Positions 8,827 to 17,121 of a DNA stretch of 64,000 nt are shown here, piece after piece. Source of the DNA: Streptomyces sp. RKAG290 (lineage in GTDB: Bacteria; Actinomycetota; Actinomycetes; Streptomycetales; Streptomycetaceae); contig NZ_JAJOZC010000001.1 of NCBI RefSeq assembly GCF_023701695.1, positions 620,001 through 684,000 on the forward strand, written 5' to 3'. The position numbers were made by a program, and so were the translations under genes. How positions within the stretch are numbered: the first letter of the stretch is position 1; each line of letters begins with the position of its first letter. Under the pieces are notes generated by a model. That model was not told the DNA's origin. It worked only from the letters and a program-made list of their open reading frames with translations, and did no database searches.

Positions 8827-10110
8827 TCACCCCAGCGTGCGCAGTGCGTCGGCGAGGATCGCCGCGCCCTCCTCCGCCTCCGGGATGGAGAGCGAGAGGG
8901 GCGGGGCGAGGCGCAGCACACTGGTGTTGTGGCCGCCGCCCTTGCCGATGAGCAGGCCGCCCTCGCGGGCCGCTTCCAGCACGGCTGCGGCCGCCGCGGG
9001 ATCGGCCTCGTCCGTGCCCGGCTTCACCAGTTCGATGCCGATCATCAGGCCACGGCCGCGTACCTCCCGGACGTGCTCCGAGGCGGCGCCGATCGCGCGC
9101 AGCCGCTCGATGAGCAGGCCGCCGACCCGGCGGGCGTTGCCCTGGAGATCGTGTTCGAGGAGGTAGGAGAGGTTCGCGAGGCCGGCGGCCATGGTGACCG
9201 GGGAACCGCCGAACGTCGAAATGGAGTTGGCGTCCAGGCAGTTCATGACCTCGGCACGGGCGATGACGCCCCCGATCGACATGCCGTTGCCGATGCCCTT
9301 GGCGAAGGTGACGATGTCGGGCGGACCGCTCTGCCCGTGCGCCTGCCAGCCCCAGAAGTGCTCGCCGGAGCGCCCCCAGCCGGTCTGCACCTCGTCGGAG
9401 ATCCACAGGATGCCGTGCCGGTTCAGGACTTCGCGGAACGCCGCGTACAGGCCGTCGGGCGGTGAGGTGAACCCGCCCACGCCCTGGATGGGTTCGGCGA
9501 TCAGGGCTGCGGCATCCCTGGTGTGGCCGAGCAGGTCCTCCAGGTCCGCGACGCAGGCCGCGATGAACTCCCCGTCGCTCAGGTGCGCGTACGGTCCGCG
9601 GCTGCGGACGCCCCCGTGCACGTACAGCGTCTGGAGCGGCGACAGGCTGGTCGGTGACCAGGCGTTGTTTCCGGTGATGGAGACCGCGGAGAAGGACCGG
9701 CCGTGGTAGCTGTTGCGCATCGCGAGGATCTGGTTGGACCTGCGGTACGTGGTGGCGAGCAGCAGCGCTGTGTCGTTGGCCTCGGTGCCGGAGGTGGTGA
9801 AGAAGACCCGGGCCTCCGGGATGCCGGAGAGCGTGGCGACGCGCTCGGCGAGCTCGACCATCGGCCGGTTCAGGTAGAGCGTGGAGGAGTGGATGATCCG
9901 CGCGGCCTGCTCGCTGACCGCCTTGGTGACCTCGGGCAGCGCGTGGGCGGTCATGGTCGTGAGGATGCCGCCGAAGAAGTCGAGGTAGCGGTTGCCCTCC
10001 GCGTCCCAGACGTGGCGGCCCTCACCGTGGGTGATCTCCAGCGGGTTCCGGTAGTAGAGCGCCAGCCAGTCGGGGCTGACGGCGACATGGCGACGGTGCA
10101 GGCTGCTCAC
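8827..10110 (-). CDS. Class III (omega) aminotransferase, beta-alanine type
   Basis: This 427-residue PLP enzyme starts at GTG 10110, overlapping the stop of the upstream nitrilase-like gene by GTGA. The class III pattern is complete: GILTTMTAH, TTSGTEANDTALLL, NSYHGRS, WISDEVQTGWGRSG (Asp for the pyridine nitrogen), and IVTFAKGIGNG with the PLP lysine. In this operon the expected reaction is transamination of beta-alanine or beta-aminoisobutyrate released by beta-ureidopropionase. A gap of 139 bases separates it from the hydantoinase gene. Confidence 0.9.
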   Translation of the reverse strand: MSSLHRRHVAVSPDWLALYYRNPLEITHGEGRHVWDAEGNRYLDFFGGILTTMTAHALPEVTKAVSEQAARIIHSSTLYLNRPMVELAERVATLSGIPEARVFFTTSGTEANDTALLLATTYRRSNQILAMRNSYHGRSFSAVSITGNNAWSPTSLSPLQTLYVHGGVRSRGPYAHLSDGEFIAACVADLEDLLGHTRDAAALIAEPIQGVGGFTSPPDGLYAAFREVLNRHGILWISDEVQTGWGRSGEHFWGWQAHGQSGPPDIVTFAKGIGNGMSIGGVIARAEVMNCLDANSISTFGGSPVTMAAGLANLSYLLEHDLQGNARRVGGLLIERLRAIGAASEHVREVRGRGLMIGIELVKPGTDEADPAAAAAVLEAAREGGLLIGKGGGHNTSVLRLAPPLSLSIPEAEEGAAILADALRTLG

Positions 10111-10949
10111 GGCTCGACCAGCCCCTCGTAGGCGTCGGGGCGGCGGTCCCGGTAGAACGCCCACTGCTGGCGGACCTCGTCGATGAGCCCGAAGTCCAGG
10201 TCGCGTACCAGGAGTTCCTCGGCCTTGTCGCTGGCCGGCTCACCGACGAACTGCCCGCGCGGGTCGACGAAGTAGCTGGTGCCGTAGAAGTCGTTGTCGC
10301 CGTACTCCTCCTGGCCGACGCGGTTGATCGCGGCGATGAAGTACTCGTTGGCGACGGCGGACGCGGGCTGTTCCAGCTGCCAGAGGTAGCCGGAGAGACC
10401 GCGCGAGGTGGCTGACGGGTTGTAGACCAACTGGGCTCCGTTGAGTCCGAGTTGACGCCAGCCCTCGGGGAAGTGCCGGTCGTAGCAGATGTAGACGCCG
10501 ACCTTGCCGACCGCCGTGTCGAAGACCGGCCAGCCGACGTTTCCGGGCTTGAAGTAGTACTTCTCCCAGAACCCCTTGACCTGCGGGATGTGGTGCTTGC
10601 GGTACTTGCCGAGGTAGGACCCGTCGGCGTCGATCACGGCGGCGGTGTTGTAGTAGAAGCCGGACTGCTCGACCTCGAAGACCGGGACGACGATCACCAT
10701 GCCGGTCTCGCGGGCCAGCTCCCGCATCCGCTGCACGGTCGGCCCGTCGGGCACGGGCTCGGCCCAGCGGTAGTGCTCGGGCTCCTGCACCTGGCAGAAG
10801 TAGGGGGCGTTGAACACCTCCTGGAAGCCGATGATCTTCGCCCCCTGCCGGGCGGCCTCGCGGGCATGCTCCTCGTGCTTGGCGATCATGGATTCCGTGT
10901 CGCCGGTCCAGGTCGCCTGGACGAGTGCGGCGCGTACGACTTGGGACAT
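10107..10949 (-). CDS. Nitrilase-superfamily beta-ureidopropionase
   Basis: This 280-residue carbon-nitrogen hydrolase has the catalytic triad regions Glu (GFQEVFNAPYF), Lys (YRKHHIPQVKGFWEKYYF) and Cys (VYICYDRHFPEGW). The KYYF and FYGTSYFVDPRG segments resemble N-carbamoyl-beta-alanine amidohydrolases. It would convert N-carbamoyl-beta-alanine to beta-alanine, between the hydantoinase and aminotransferase steps. It is the first gene of the operon, so the promoter should lie in 10950-11160. No regulator gene is adjacent. Confidence 0.88.
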   Translation of the reverse strand: MSQVVRAALVQATWTGDTESMIAKHEEHAREAARQGAKIIGFQEVFNAPYFCQVQEPEHYRWAEPVPDGPTVQRMRELARETGMVIVVPVFEVEQSGFYYNTAAVIDADGSYLGKYRKHHIPQVKGFWEKYYFKPGNVGWPVFDTAVGKVGVYICYDRHFPEGWRQLGLNGAQLVYNPSATSRGLSGYLWQLEQPASAVANEYFIAAINRVGQEEYGDNDFYGTSYFVDPRGQFVGEPASDKAEELLVRDLDFGLIDEVRQQWAFYRDRRPDAYEGLVEP

Positions 10950-11162
10950 GAGCTGCTCCTTCGACGCGGCGTCAGAGAGCCTCTTCGCTTTTCTACGCCC
11001 GTAGACACGTGCGTAGAGGAGAACGTAAGCCCCGTCACACAGCGGGGCAAGACCATCGCCGTGAACCAGCGGAGTCGATCATGTTTCACACCCGTGCGGT
11101 CCATTCCCGGAAGCGAGGTGGACAAACACGGTCTGCACCCGGGTGCATCAGGATCTTTCGCT

Positions 11163-11194
11163 TGGATCAGGCCTGATCCAGACAAGAGGCCCTA
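11163..11194 (-). repeat. Stop-codon-embedded terminator repeat, copy B
   Basis: TGGATCAGGCCTGATCCA (11163-11180) is a perfect 18-bp palindrome, followed by GACAAGAGGCCCTA, whose CTA is the minus-strand TAG stop of the next gene. It aligns base for base with copies A and C. It probably forms a terminator hairpin. Confidence 0.65.
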
Positions 11195-12496
11195 AGCGAT
11201 CCCCGCCACCCTGAGCGCGTGCACCACGTCCCGCTCCCGCGCCCCGGACACCCCACGGGCCGCCGCCAGCAATTGCGGTACGAGGTGGTGCGGATCGCTC
11301 TCGGCGATCTTGGCCGCGTCCTGCGGTGTCCGCACCCGGACGAAGGCACCGAGCAGCGCCTGCGCCTGCGGGCCGCGGCCGGCCCGGTCCAGCGCGACCA
11401 CGGCGTCGGCGATCTCGGCGGCGGGCCGCACTACGCCCTGGCGCAGCAGCCGGTCGCAGTCCTCCGGCCGCCCCGCCTCGGCCAGTGCGGCCGCGGCCGC
11501 CGCGAGCACGGCCGGAGACAGCGAGGACACCTCCCACAGCAGGGTGGCCCAGTCCGCGCCGAGCCCCGCCCGATGGAGCTCGGCGGCGAGCACCGGCAGC
11601 CGGTCCGCGGGCAGGCCGGCCGCCTCGCAGAGCACACCGTGCGCCTCCCCGCTGCGCCCCTCCGCCCGCAGCCCGAGCAGGGTCGCCACGGTGTCGCGGG
11701 CGGCCTGCAGCGCGGCGGGATCCACGGCGGCCGGGGCGGGCACGGCAGGGGCGTCGCCCGCGCCCGGGGCGCCGCCGAACCGGGCGCCGCGCGGCACGGC
11801 GGCGGCCGCCGCCGGCGGCACGGGCAGGACGGATGCGGCGGACTCGGTGCTCTCCTCGTCCACGTCCAGACCGGCGAACCTGGCACCGCGCGGCTTCTTG
11901 CGCGCGGGGGCGGCGGGCGCGCGGGCGACCTCGACCCGCTCCGGTACGGCCTCGGGTTCCGGCGCCGCCCCGGGACCGGGTTCCGGCTCCGCGCGGAACC
12001 ACCCCGCGGGCACCGCCACCGCCGCCAGCCGTCTGCGCAGCTCGGCACAGCGGGCCGTGGCGCGGGCGTGGTCGTCGCGGGCCCAGGCGACCGCCTCGGC
12101 GTCCACCACGCCCGCGTCACCGCCCGCGTGGGCCGTCCGCAGCCGCTGGGCGGCGTGGCTCTGCTCCCGCAGCATCAGCTCCAGCCGCTCCACGAGCTGC
12201 TCCCGCCCGCCGGGGCGGCGGTCGTGGGCTACGGCAGAGACGGCGTAGAGCTCGGCGGCGCGCACCGACTCGCGCTCCGCGAACACGGCCCCGCGCTCCG
12301 TCGTGAGGTCCACGAGGAGCGATTCCATCACGTCCCAGGGCGGGAGCTCGGCGCCCTCCAGACAGGCCCGCATCCCTGCCGGGTCGCGCCGGCAGAAGAC
12401 GCCGTACCAGCCCCGCCCGGAATCGAGCAGCCCGGTCAGGTATCGCAGATAGCGCGCGAACTCGCCCATGGACACAGCATGCTGATGCACCGTCAT
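11192..12496 (-). CDS. Hypothetical Ala/Arg-rich protein with GARF repeats
   Basis: This is a 434-residue protein of unknown function. The start chosen is ATG 12496; an in-frame ATG nine codons later, just before GEFARYLRYL, is also possible. The N-terminal ~170 residues are helical and charged (GEFARYLRYLTGLLDSG, FCRRDPAGMRACLEG, PPWDVMESLL). A disordered Pro/Glu/Ala middle carries two copies of PRGARF (near residues 195 and 235). A helical C-terminal half (RDTVATLLGLRAEGRSGEAH onwards) looks like TPR-type repeats. Streptomyces genomes carry many relatives annotated only as hypothetical or, misleadingly, as tegument-like proteins. No membrane segment is present. Confidence 0.7.
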   Translation of the reverse strand: MTVHQHAVSMGEFARYLRYLTGLLDSGRGWYGVFCRRDPAGMRACLEGAELPPWDVMESLLVDLTTERGAVFAERESVRAAELYAVSAVAHDRRPGGREQLVERLELMLREQSHAAQRLRTAHAGGDAGVVDAEAVAWARDDHARATARCAELRRRLAAVAVPAGWFRAEPEPGPGAAPEPEAVPERVEVARAPAAPARKKPRGARFAGLDVDEESTESAASVLPVPPAAAAAVPRGARFGGAPGAGDAPAVPAPAAVDPAALQAARDTVATLLGLRAEGRSGEAHGVLCEAAGLPADRLPVLAAELHRAGLGADWATLLWEVSSLSPAVLAAAAAALAEAGRPEDCDRLLRQGVVRPAAEIADAVVALDRAGRGPQAQALLGAFVRVRTPQDAAKIAESDPHHLVPQLLAAARGVSGARERDVVHALRVAGIA

Positions 12497-12647
12497 CGTC
12501 GCCCTCGGCCGCCGTCGACTGGAACCTTCCAGTCCGCAGGCATTCGACCGCAGCCGTGTTACGGGACGGCTACGCGCTCTTTTCGGCCCGGGTCCGAGAG
12601 GCGCGCGGCTCCGCGCGCGAGCGCCCCCCACATGCCCGCATCCGGGC

Positions 12648-13028
12648 TCAGAAGGTGACGGCGATGCCCGTGTGCGGTCGCTTGCCGAGCCGGGCGATCA
12701 TCGCCGGGTAGTCGAGCAGCCAGTACTTCCAGGTGTACTTGCGGGAGATCGCGCGGCGCACCGCAGCCGTCCCGTCGGCTTCGAGCAGCCGCCCGGTCCC
12801 TTCGGCGCTGGGGGCGCCCTCCGCGATCCGGCCGCGCACGTCACAGACGGTGACGCGGACGCGGCTGTCCTTGCGCAGCCGCTTGACCTTCCACGAGTCG
12901 GTCTTGGTCCAGATGAGCAGCTCGCCCCCGTCGGCCGCCGCCCACACCGGCGTGGCGACGGGCGTGCCGTCCTTCCGGTACGTGGTGAGGCTGACGTACT
13001 CGCTGCGCGCGAACTCCTGGAGGCTCAT
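12648..13028 (-). CDS. PPOX-class (F420-dependent type) split-barrel protein
   Basis: This 126-residue single-domain protein has the pyridoxamine 5'-phosphate oxidase-like fold signature (YVSLTTYRKDGTPVATPVWAA, LLIWTKTDSWKVKRLR, RVRVTVCDVRG). Actinobacterial members mostly use F420 or bind flavin or heme. The exact cofactor cannot be told here. It lies downstream of the XRE regulator in the same direction with a 47-base gap, so it may share that transcript. Confidence 0.85.
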   Translation of the reverse strand: MSLQEFARSEYVSLTTYRKDGTPVATPVWAAADGGELLIWTKTDSWKVKRLRKDSRVRVTVCDVRGRIAEGAPSAEGTGRLLEADGTAAVRRAISRKYTWKYWLLDYPAMIARLGKRPHTGIAVTF

Positions 13029-13075
13029 GGCCCAACCCTACGCATCCGCGGGGCGGGGCGGCGGGGCCCGGCGCC

Positions 13076-13345
13076 CTACCCGGCCAGCGGGACGACGTCG
13101 GGCTCCGGGACACAGCGCGGGAGCAGTTCGTCCATCGAGAGGCCGAGCGCCCCGGCCAGTGCCGCGACGGTGAAGAAGGCGGGCGTGGGAGCGCGGCCGG
13201 TCTCGATCTTGCGCAGCGTCTCGGCCGAGATCCCGGCGCACCGGGCGATGTCGACCATGCTGCGGGGACCGCGCGCCTCGCGGAGCAGCCGGCCGAGCCG
13301 TTCGCCGCGCAGGTGCTCTTCAGGGGTGAGGGGCGTTCGTACCAT
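13076..13345 (-). CDS. XRE-family HTH regulator
   Basis: This 89-residue protein consists almost wholly of a Cro/C1-type helix-turn-helix (GRLLREARG, VDIARCAGISAETLRKIETG). It is divergent from a methionine aminopeptidase gene with only 41 bases between the start codons. That spacer holds an ATACCG-N7-CGGTAT inverted repeat overlapping both predicted -10 boxes, so it probably represses both itself and its neighbour. The minus-strand -10 candidate TAGAAT (13358-13353) ends seven bases before the ATG, implying a leaderless transcript. Confidence 0.85.
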   Translation of the reverse strand: MVRTPLTPEEHLRGERLGRLLREARGPRSMVDIARCAGISAETLRKIETGRAPTPAFFTVAALAGALGLSMDELLPRCVPEPDVVPLAG

Positions 13346-13352
13346 GCCGTCA

Positions 13353-13379
13353 TTCTAATACCGTCCGAACCGGTATAGT
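13353..13379. promoter_or_regulatory. Overlapping divergent promoters with shared operator
   Basis: The inverted repeat ATACCG (13358-13363) and CGGTAT (13371-13376) is separated by seven bases. Plus-strand -10 TATAGT (13374-13379) ends seven bases before the ATG at 13387. Minus-strand -10 TAGAAT (13358-13353) ends seven bases before the ATG at 13345. Both transcripts would begin at or next to the start codon. Confidence 0.6.
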
Positions 13380-13386
13380 AATTGGC

Positions 13387-14154
13387 ATGGTGCAGCTCAA
13401 GACAGATACATCCATCGAAGCCATGCGTGAGGCCGGCCGGGTCGTGGCGCAGTTGCTGGCGGCCGTGCGGGAAGCGGCGGCGGTCGGCGTCTCGCTGCGC
13501 GAACTCGACGAGGTGGCCCGCGGGGTCCTGCGCGAGGCGGGCGCCGGATCGCCGTTCCTGAACTACCGCCCGCACTTCGCGCCCGTCCCGTTCCCCGGCG
13601 TGATCTGCGCATCGGTCAACGACGCGATCGTGCACGGCATCCCGACGGACCTGCGGCTGCGCGACGGCGACCTGGTGAGCATCGACGCGGGGGCGACGCT
13701 CGACGGCTGGGTCGGGGACTCGGCCATCAGCTTCACCGTCGGCCGCGCCCGGCCGGCGGACACCCGGCTGATCGAGACGGCGTTCGCGGCGCTGGACGCG
13801 GGCATCGGGGCCGCCGTCGTGGGCAACCGCATCGGCGACATCGCACACGCGATCGGCACCGTCTGCCGCACGGCCGGCTACGGCATCCCGGAGGGGTTCG
13901 GCGGGCACGGCGTGGGCCGGTCCATGCACGAGGACCCGGCCGTGCCCAATGAGGGACGGCCGGGCCGTGGGATGCCGCTGCGGCACGGCATGGTGCTGGC
14001 CATCGAGCCGATGCTGATCGGCAGCGGCCAGGACGCGTTCCACCCGGACCGGGACGGATGGACGCTGCGCACGTCCGACGGCAGCCGGGCCGCGCACGCC
14101 GAGCACACGGTGGCGATCACCGACGACGGACCGCGGATCCTGACCGCGGTGTGA
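13387..14154 (+). CDS. map: Type I methionine aminopeptidase
   Basis: This 255-residue enzyme removes N-terminal Met from nascent proteins. The metal ligands and catalytic His are in place: NDAIVHGIP, SIDAGATLDGWVGDSA (two Asp), GFGGHGVGRSMHEDP, AIEPML and EHTVAI. There is no N-terminal zinc finger or SH3-binding extension. A gene outside the ribosomal-protein region, paired divergently with a dedicated XRE regulator, suggests a second, regulated MetAP rather than the housekeeping copy. No ribosome site precedes the ATG, consistent with a leaderless mRNA. Confidence 0.92.
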   Translation: MVQLKTDTSIEAMREAGRVVAQLLAAVREAAAVGVSLRELDEVARGVLREAGAGSPFLNYRPHFAPVPFPGVICASVNDAIVHGIPTDLRLRDGDLVSIDAGATLDGWVGDSAISFTVGRARPADTRLIETAFAALDAGIGAAVVGNRIGDIAHAIGTVCRTAGYGIPEGFGGHGVGRSMHEDPAVPNEGRPGRGMPLRHGMVLAIEPMLIGSGQDAFHPDRDGWTLRTSDGSRAAHAEHTVAITDDGPRILTAV

Positions 14155-14167
14155 TAGCAGCGCCCTC

Positions 14168-14213
14168 GTCCGGACTCGTGCCGGACCCGGCCTGATCCGC
14201 ACGAAAGACCCTA
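14168..14213. terminator. Bidirectional terminator with repeat copy C
   Basis: A hairpin GTCCGG/CCGGAC (14168-14173 and 14181-14186) is followed by the third copy of the dispersed repeat (CGGCCTGATCC onwards), which ends in the minus-strand TAG stop of the chitosanase. It lies between convergent genes. Confidence 0.65.
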
Positions 14214-15062
14214 GTTGTTCTGAAGGAATTCCCTGGCGAGGGCGTCGCCGGCGGTCACGGCGGCGTCGTGGCTCTCGATCGGCGACACCGTCGAGTCCTT
14301 GAACAGGATGTACGTGACGCCGGACTCGGTGCCGCCGGTCTCCGGGTCGGGGTCGATGCCGAGGGCCTGGGCCGTGGCGTACGAGGCCTCACCGATGATC
14401 TGGTCGGGGCCGGTGTCGCCGACGACGGCGTACTGCACCTTGTCGCCGTAGACGACGGCGACGACGCCACCGCCCTTGATCCCGGCGCTGCCGTAGTTCC
14501 AGATGCTGCTGCTGCTCGGCACGACGACGTACGGCAGCTTCTCCGCGCTCAGCGGCTGGCCGCCGGAGGTGTGGAATGCGGTGTCGTCCTGGAACCACGG
14601 GTCGGTGTCCGCGTTGCAGGCCGTGGTCACCTGACCGTCGCAGTCGATGTCCATGTCGGCCTTCCAGAACACCGCGCCGTTCTTTCCGCAGACCGGAATC
14701 GAGGCCGAAGTCTCCTCGTCCGTACGGTACTTGCCGTTCGAGATCTGGGAACAGGAGGAGACCTTGGCCAGCAGGTCGGCCGCGCTCACGGAGCCTTCCC
14801 TGATGCCGGCCGACGACTGGTCCCCGGACGAGACGGTCCCGTCCGCCGTGGAACCGGCGCCGTCGGAGGGGCCGTCGGAGGGCCCGTCGTCGTCGGCGGC
14901 GGAGACCGGACGGGCATGGGCGACGGTGGCGAGGTGCACCGCACCCGGGGCCGCCGCGGCGGAGGGGGAGACGGGGCCGGCCGGTGCGGCCGGCGCCAGC
15001 GCCCCGGCCGCGAGCAGGGCCGCGCCGGAGGCCGTGGCGAGGGCAAGCGTTCGCATACGCAC
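14211..15062 (-). CDS. Secreted GH75 chitosanase
   Basis: This 283-residue protein has a signal peptide (LALATASGAALLAAGALAP) and a Ser/Asp/Gly-rich linker. The catalytic GH75 domain begins near residue 95 (CSQISNGKYR). The family's acidic active-site segment FWKADMDIDCDGQ and the WFQDDTAF and VVGDTGPDQIIGEAS motifs are present. It would cleave chitosan outside the cell. Start GTG 15062 is favoured because an AGAAGG site is correctly spaced; ATG 15056 is possible. A palindrome at 15080-15098 just upstream resembles operators reported at Streptomyces chitosanase genes. Confidence 0.9.
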   Translation of the reverse strand: MRMRTLALATASGAALLAAGALAPAAPAGPVSPSAAAAPGAVHLATVAHARPVSAADDDGPSDGPSDGAGSTADGTVSSGDQSSAGIREGSVSAADLLAKVSSCSQISNGKYRTDEETSASIPVCGKNGAVFWKADMDIDCDGQVTTACNADTDPWFQDDTAFHTSGGQPLSAEKLPYVVVPSSSSIWNYGSAGIKGGGVVAVVYGDKVQYAVVGDTGPDQIIGEASYATAQALGIDPDPETGGTESGVTYILFKDSTVSPIESHDAAVTAGDALAREFLQNN

Positions 15063-15079
15063 TGTGGGGGTGCCCTTCT

Positions 15080-15098
15080 GTTAGGAAAGTTTCCTTAC
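15080..15098 (-). promoter_or_regulatory. Chitosanase-type palindromic operator
   Basis: AGGAAAGTTTCCT (15083-15095) is perfectly palindromic. The 19-bp extension GTT...TAC has one mismatch. Sites of this form upstream of Streptomyces chitosanase genes are bound by the ROK-family repressor CsnR, as I recall. No csnR-like gene is in the window. Confidence 0.65.
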
Positions 15099-15208
15099 CA
15101 ACGTGGCCAAGATGCCCCCCTAGGCATGTTCGCGTCAAGAGTTCGGGGCCGGCCCCGCAGGTTTTCCCGCGGCCGGCCGGCCCCACCCGTGATGCTATTG
15201 ACGACCCG

Positions 15209-17017
15209 TCAGGACCGGCCGCTCGGCCTCACCACCATCGCCGAGCCGCCGCCCCGCCGCTCCTTCTCGGCGGCAGCGAGCCACCGCCCGTCCGGCAGGC
15301 GCTGCACACCCGTCGCCGCTCCGATCTCGGGGTTCAGCTTGAAGGCATGCCCCAGGGCTTCGAGCCGGGCCCGCACGGGGCTGTTCCAGAGCGCGGGTTC
15401 CAGCTCCGTAGTCGGCGCGTTGCGCTGACTGGCGCGGGGCGCCGCGATGGCGTCCACCAGCGGGAGTGCCCGGTCGACCTTGCCGATCAGCGACTGCAGC
15501 ACGGTCGTGATGATCGTGGCGCCGCCGGGCGATCCCAGGGCGAGCACCGGCTGCCCGTGCTTCAGCACGATGGTCGGCGAGATCGACGACCGCGGCCGCT
15601 TGCCCGGACCCGGCAGGTTCGGGTCGTGGACGGCCGGGTCCGCGGGCGCGAACGAGAAGTCGGTCAGCTCGTTGTTGAGCAGGAACCCGCGCCCGGGCAC
15701 CGTGATGCCGCTGCCACCGGTCTGCTCGATGGTCAGGGTGTAGGCGACGACGTTGCCCCACTTGTCGGCGGTCGTCAGGTGTGTGGTGTTCTCCCCCTCG
15801 TACGTCGTCGGCGCGGCCGTGCCGCCGGCGGCGCACCTGGCCGGGTGGCGGGGGTCCCCCGGGGCGAGCGGGCTGGTCAGCACCGCGTCGTCCTTGATCA
15901 GGCACTCACGCGAGTCGGCGAACCGCTGGCTGAGCAGTCCCTTGGTCGGCACGTCCTCGAACGCCGGGTCGCCGACCCAGCGCCCGCGGTCCGCGAACGC
16001 GATCCGGCTGGCCTCGATGAAACGGTGCAGGTACTGCGTCTCGCTCGCCTTCGAAAGGTCCGTGGACTCAAGGATGTTGAGGGCCTCCCCCACCGTGGTA
16101 CCACCCGAGGAGGACGGCGCCATGCCGTACACGTCGAGTCCCCGGTAGTCCACCTTCGTGGGCGCCTGCCGCAGTGCGCGGTAGGAGCGCAGGTCCTTCG
16201 TGGTGAGGTCGCCCGGCCGCACCACCCGGGACGAGCCGGCGTCCACCGGCGGATTGCGTACGGTCCGCACGACGTCCTGGGCCAGCTTGCCCCGGTATAT
16301 CTCGTCGAGCCCCTTGCGGCCGACCTCGTCGTAGGTGCGCGCCAGGTCGGGGTTCTTGAACACCGAGCCGACCTGCGGCAGTTGCCCGCCCGGCAGGAAG
16401 AGCTTCCTGGTCGCGGGGAAGTCGGCGAACCTGGCCTGGTTGCCCTCCGTCTGGGAACGGAACGTGCTGTCGACGACGAAGCCGTCCCGGGCCAGACGTT
16501 CGGCCGGCTTCAGCACCTGCCGCAGCGACTTGCTGCCCCAGGTGTCGAGCGCGGTGTCCCAGGTGGCGGGGGTGCCCGGCGTGCCGACCCCGAGTCCACT
16601 GGTGACGGCGTCCTCGAAGGCCAGCGGCTTGCCGTTCTCCAGGAAGAGGGAGGAGTCGGCGCTGTGCGGCGCGGTCTCCCGGCCGTCGATGGTCTGCACG
16701 GTGCGGGTCCTGGCGTCGTAGTGGACGAAGTATCCACCACCCCCCAGTCCCGCCGAGTACGGCTCCGTCACCCCGAGCGCCGCCGCGGTCGCCACCGCCG
16801 CGTCCACCGCGTTGCCGCCGTTGCGGAGCACCTCGATACCGGCGGCGGTCGCGTCGGCGTCGACGCTGGAGACCGCACCCCCGTATCCCACCGCGACGGG
16901 GGATTTGGGCGGCGGCTCGGCCGGTGGCGCGGACGAGGACGGGGCGGCTGCCCCGACCGACACCACGGCGGCGAGAACCCCCAAGAACGACACATTCCGT
17001 GCAACGGAACGTCGCAT
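15209..17017 (-). CDS. ggt: Gamma-glutamyltransferase
   Basis: This 602-residue secreted Ntn-hydrolase starts at ATG 17017 behind GGAGGTGCGC. After a signal peptide (FLGVLAAVVSVGAAAP), the large subunit runs to about residue 400. The autocleavage site and nucleophile are the Thr pair in ENTTHLTTADKWGN. PSSSGGTTVGEALNILE and SPGGATIITTVLQSLIGK are also standard GGT motifs. It cleaves and transfers gamma-glutamyl groups from glutathione and related peptides outside the cell. It is a single-gene unit, with a gap of 146 bases to the chitosanase. Confidence 0.93.
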   Translation of the reverse strand: MRRSVARNVSFLGVLAAVVSVGAAAPSSSAPPAEPPPKSPVAVGYGGAVSSVDADATAAGIEVLRNGGNAVDAAVATAAALGVTEPYSAGLGGGGYFVHYDARTRTVQTIDGRETAPHSADSSLFLENGKPLAFEDAVTSGLGVGTPGTPATWDTALDTWGSKSLRQVLKPAERLARDGFVVDSTFRSQTEGNQARFADFPATRKLFLPGGQLPQVGSVFKNPDLARTYDEVGRKGLDEIYRGKLAQDVVRTVRNPPVDAGSSRVVRPGDLTTKDLRSYRALRQAPTKVDYRGLDVYGMAPSSSGGTTVGEALNILESTDLSKASETQYLHRFIEASRIAFADRGRWVGDPAFEDVPTKGLLSQRFADSRECLIKDDAVLTSPLAPGDPRHPARCAAGGTAAPTTYEGENTTHLTTADKWGNVVAYTLTIEQTGGSGITVPGRGFLLNNELTDFSFAPADPAVHDPNLPGPGKRPRSSISPTIVLKHGQPVLALGSPGGATIITTVLQSLIGKVDRALPLVDAIAAPRASQRNAPTTELEPALWNSPVRARLEALGHAFKLNPEIGAATGVQRLPDGRWLAAAEKERRGGGSAMVVRPSGRS

Positions 17018-17121
17018 GCGCACCTCCAGTGAAGGATTGTCCGCGCAGGGTAGCTCTGCCCCGGCCGCCCCGTCAGGACCGCCTCGAACTTGAGGCCGAA
17101 TGCCCGCTAACATGCCCGCCC

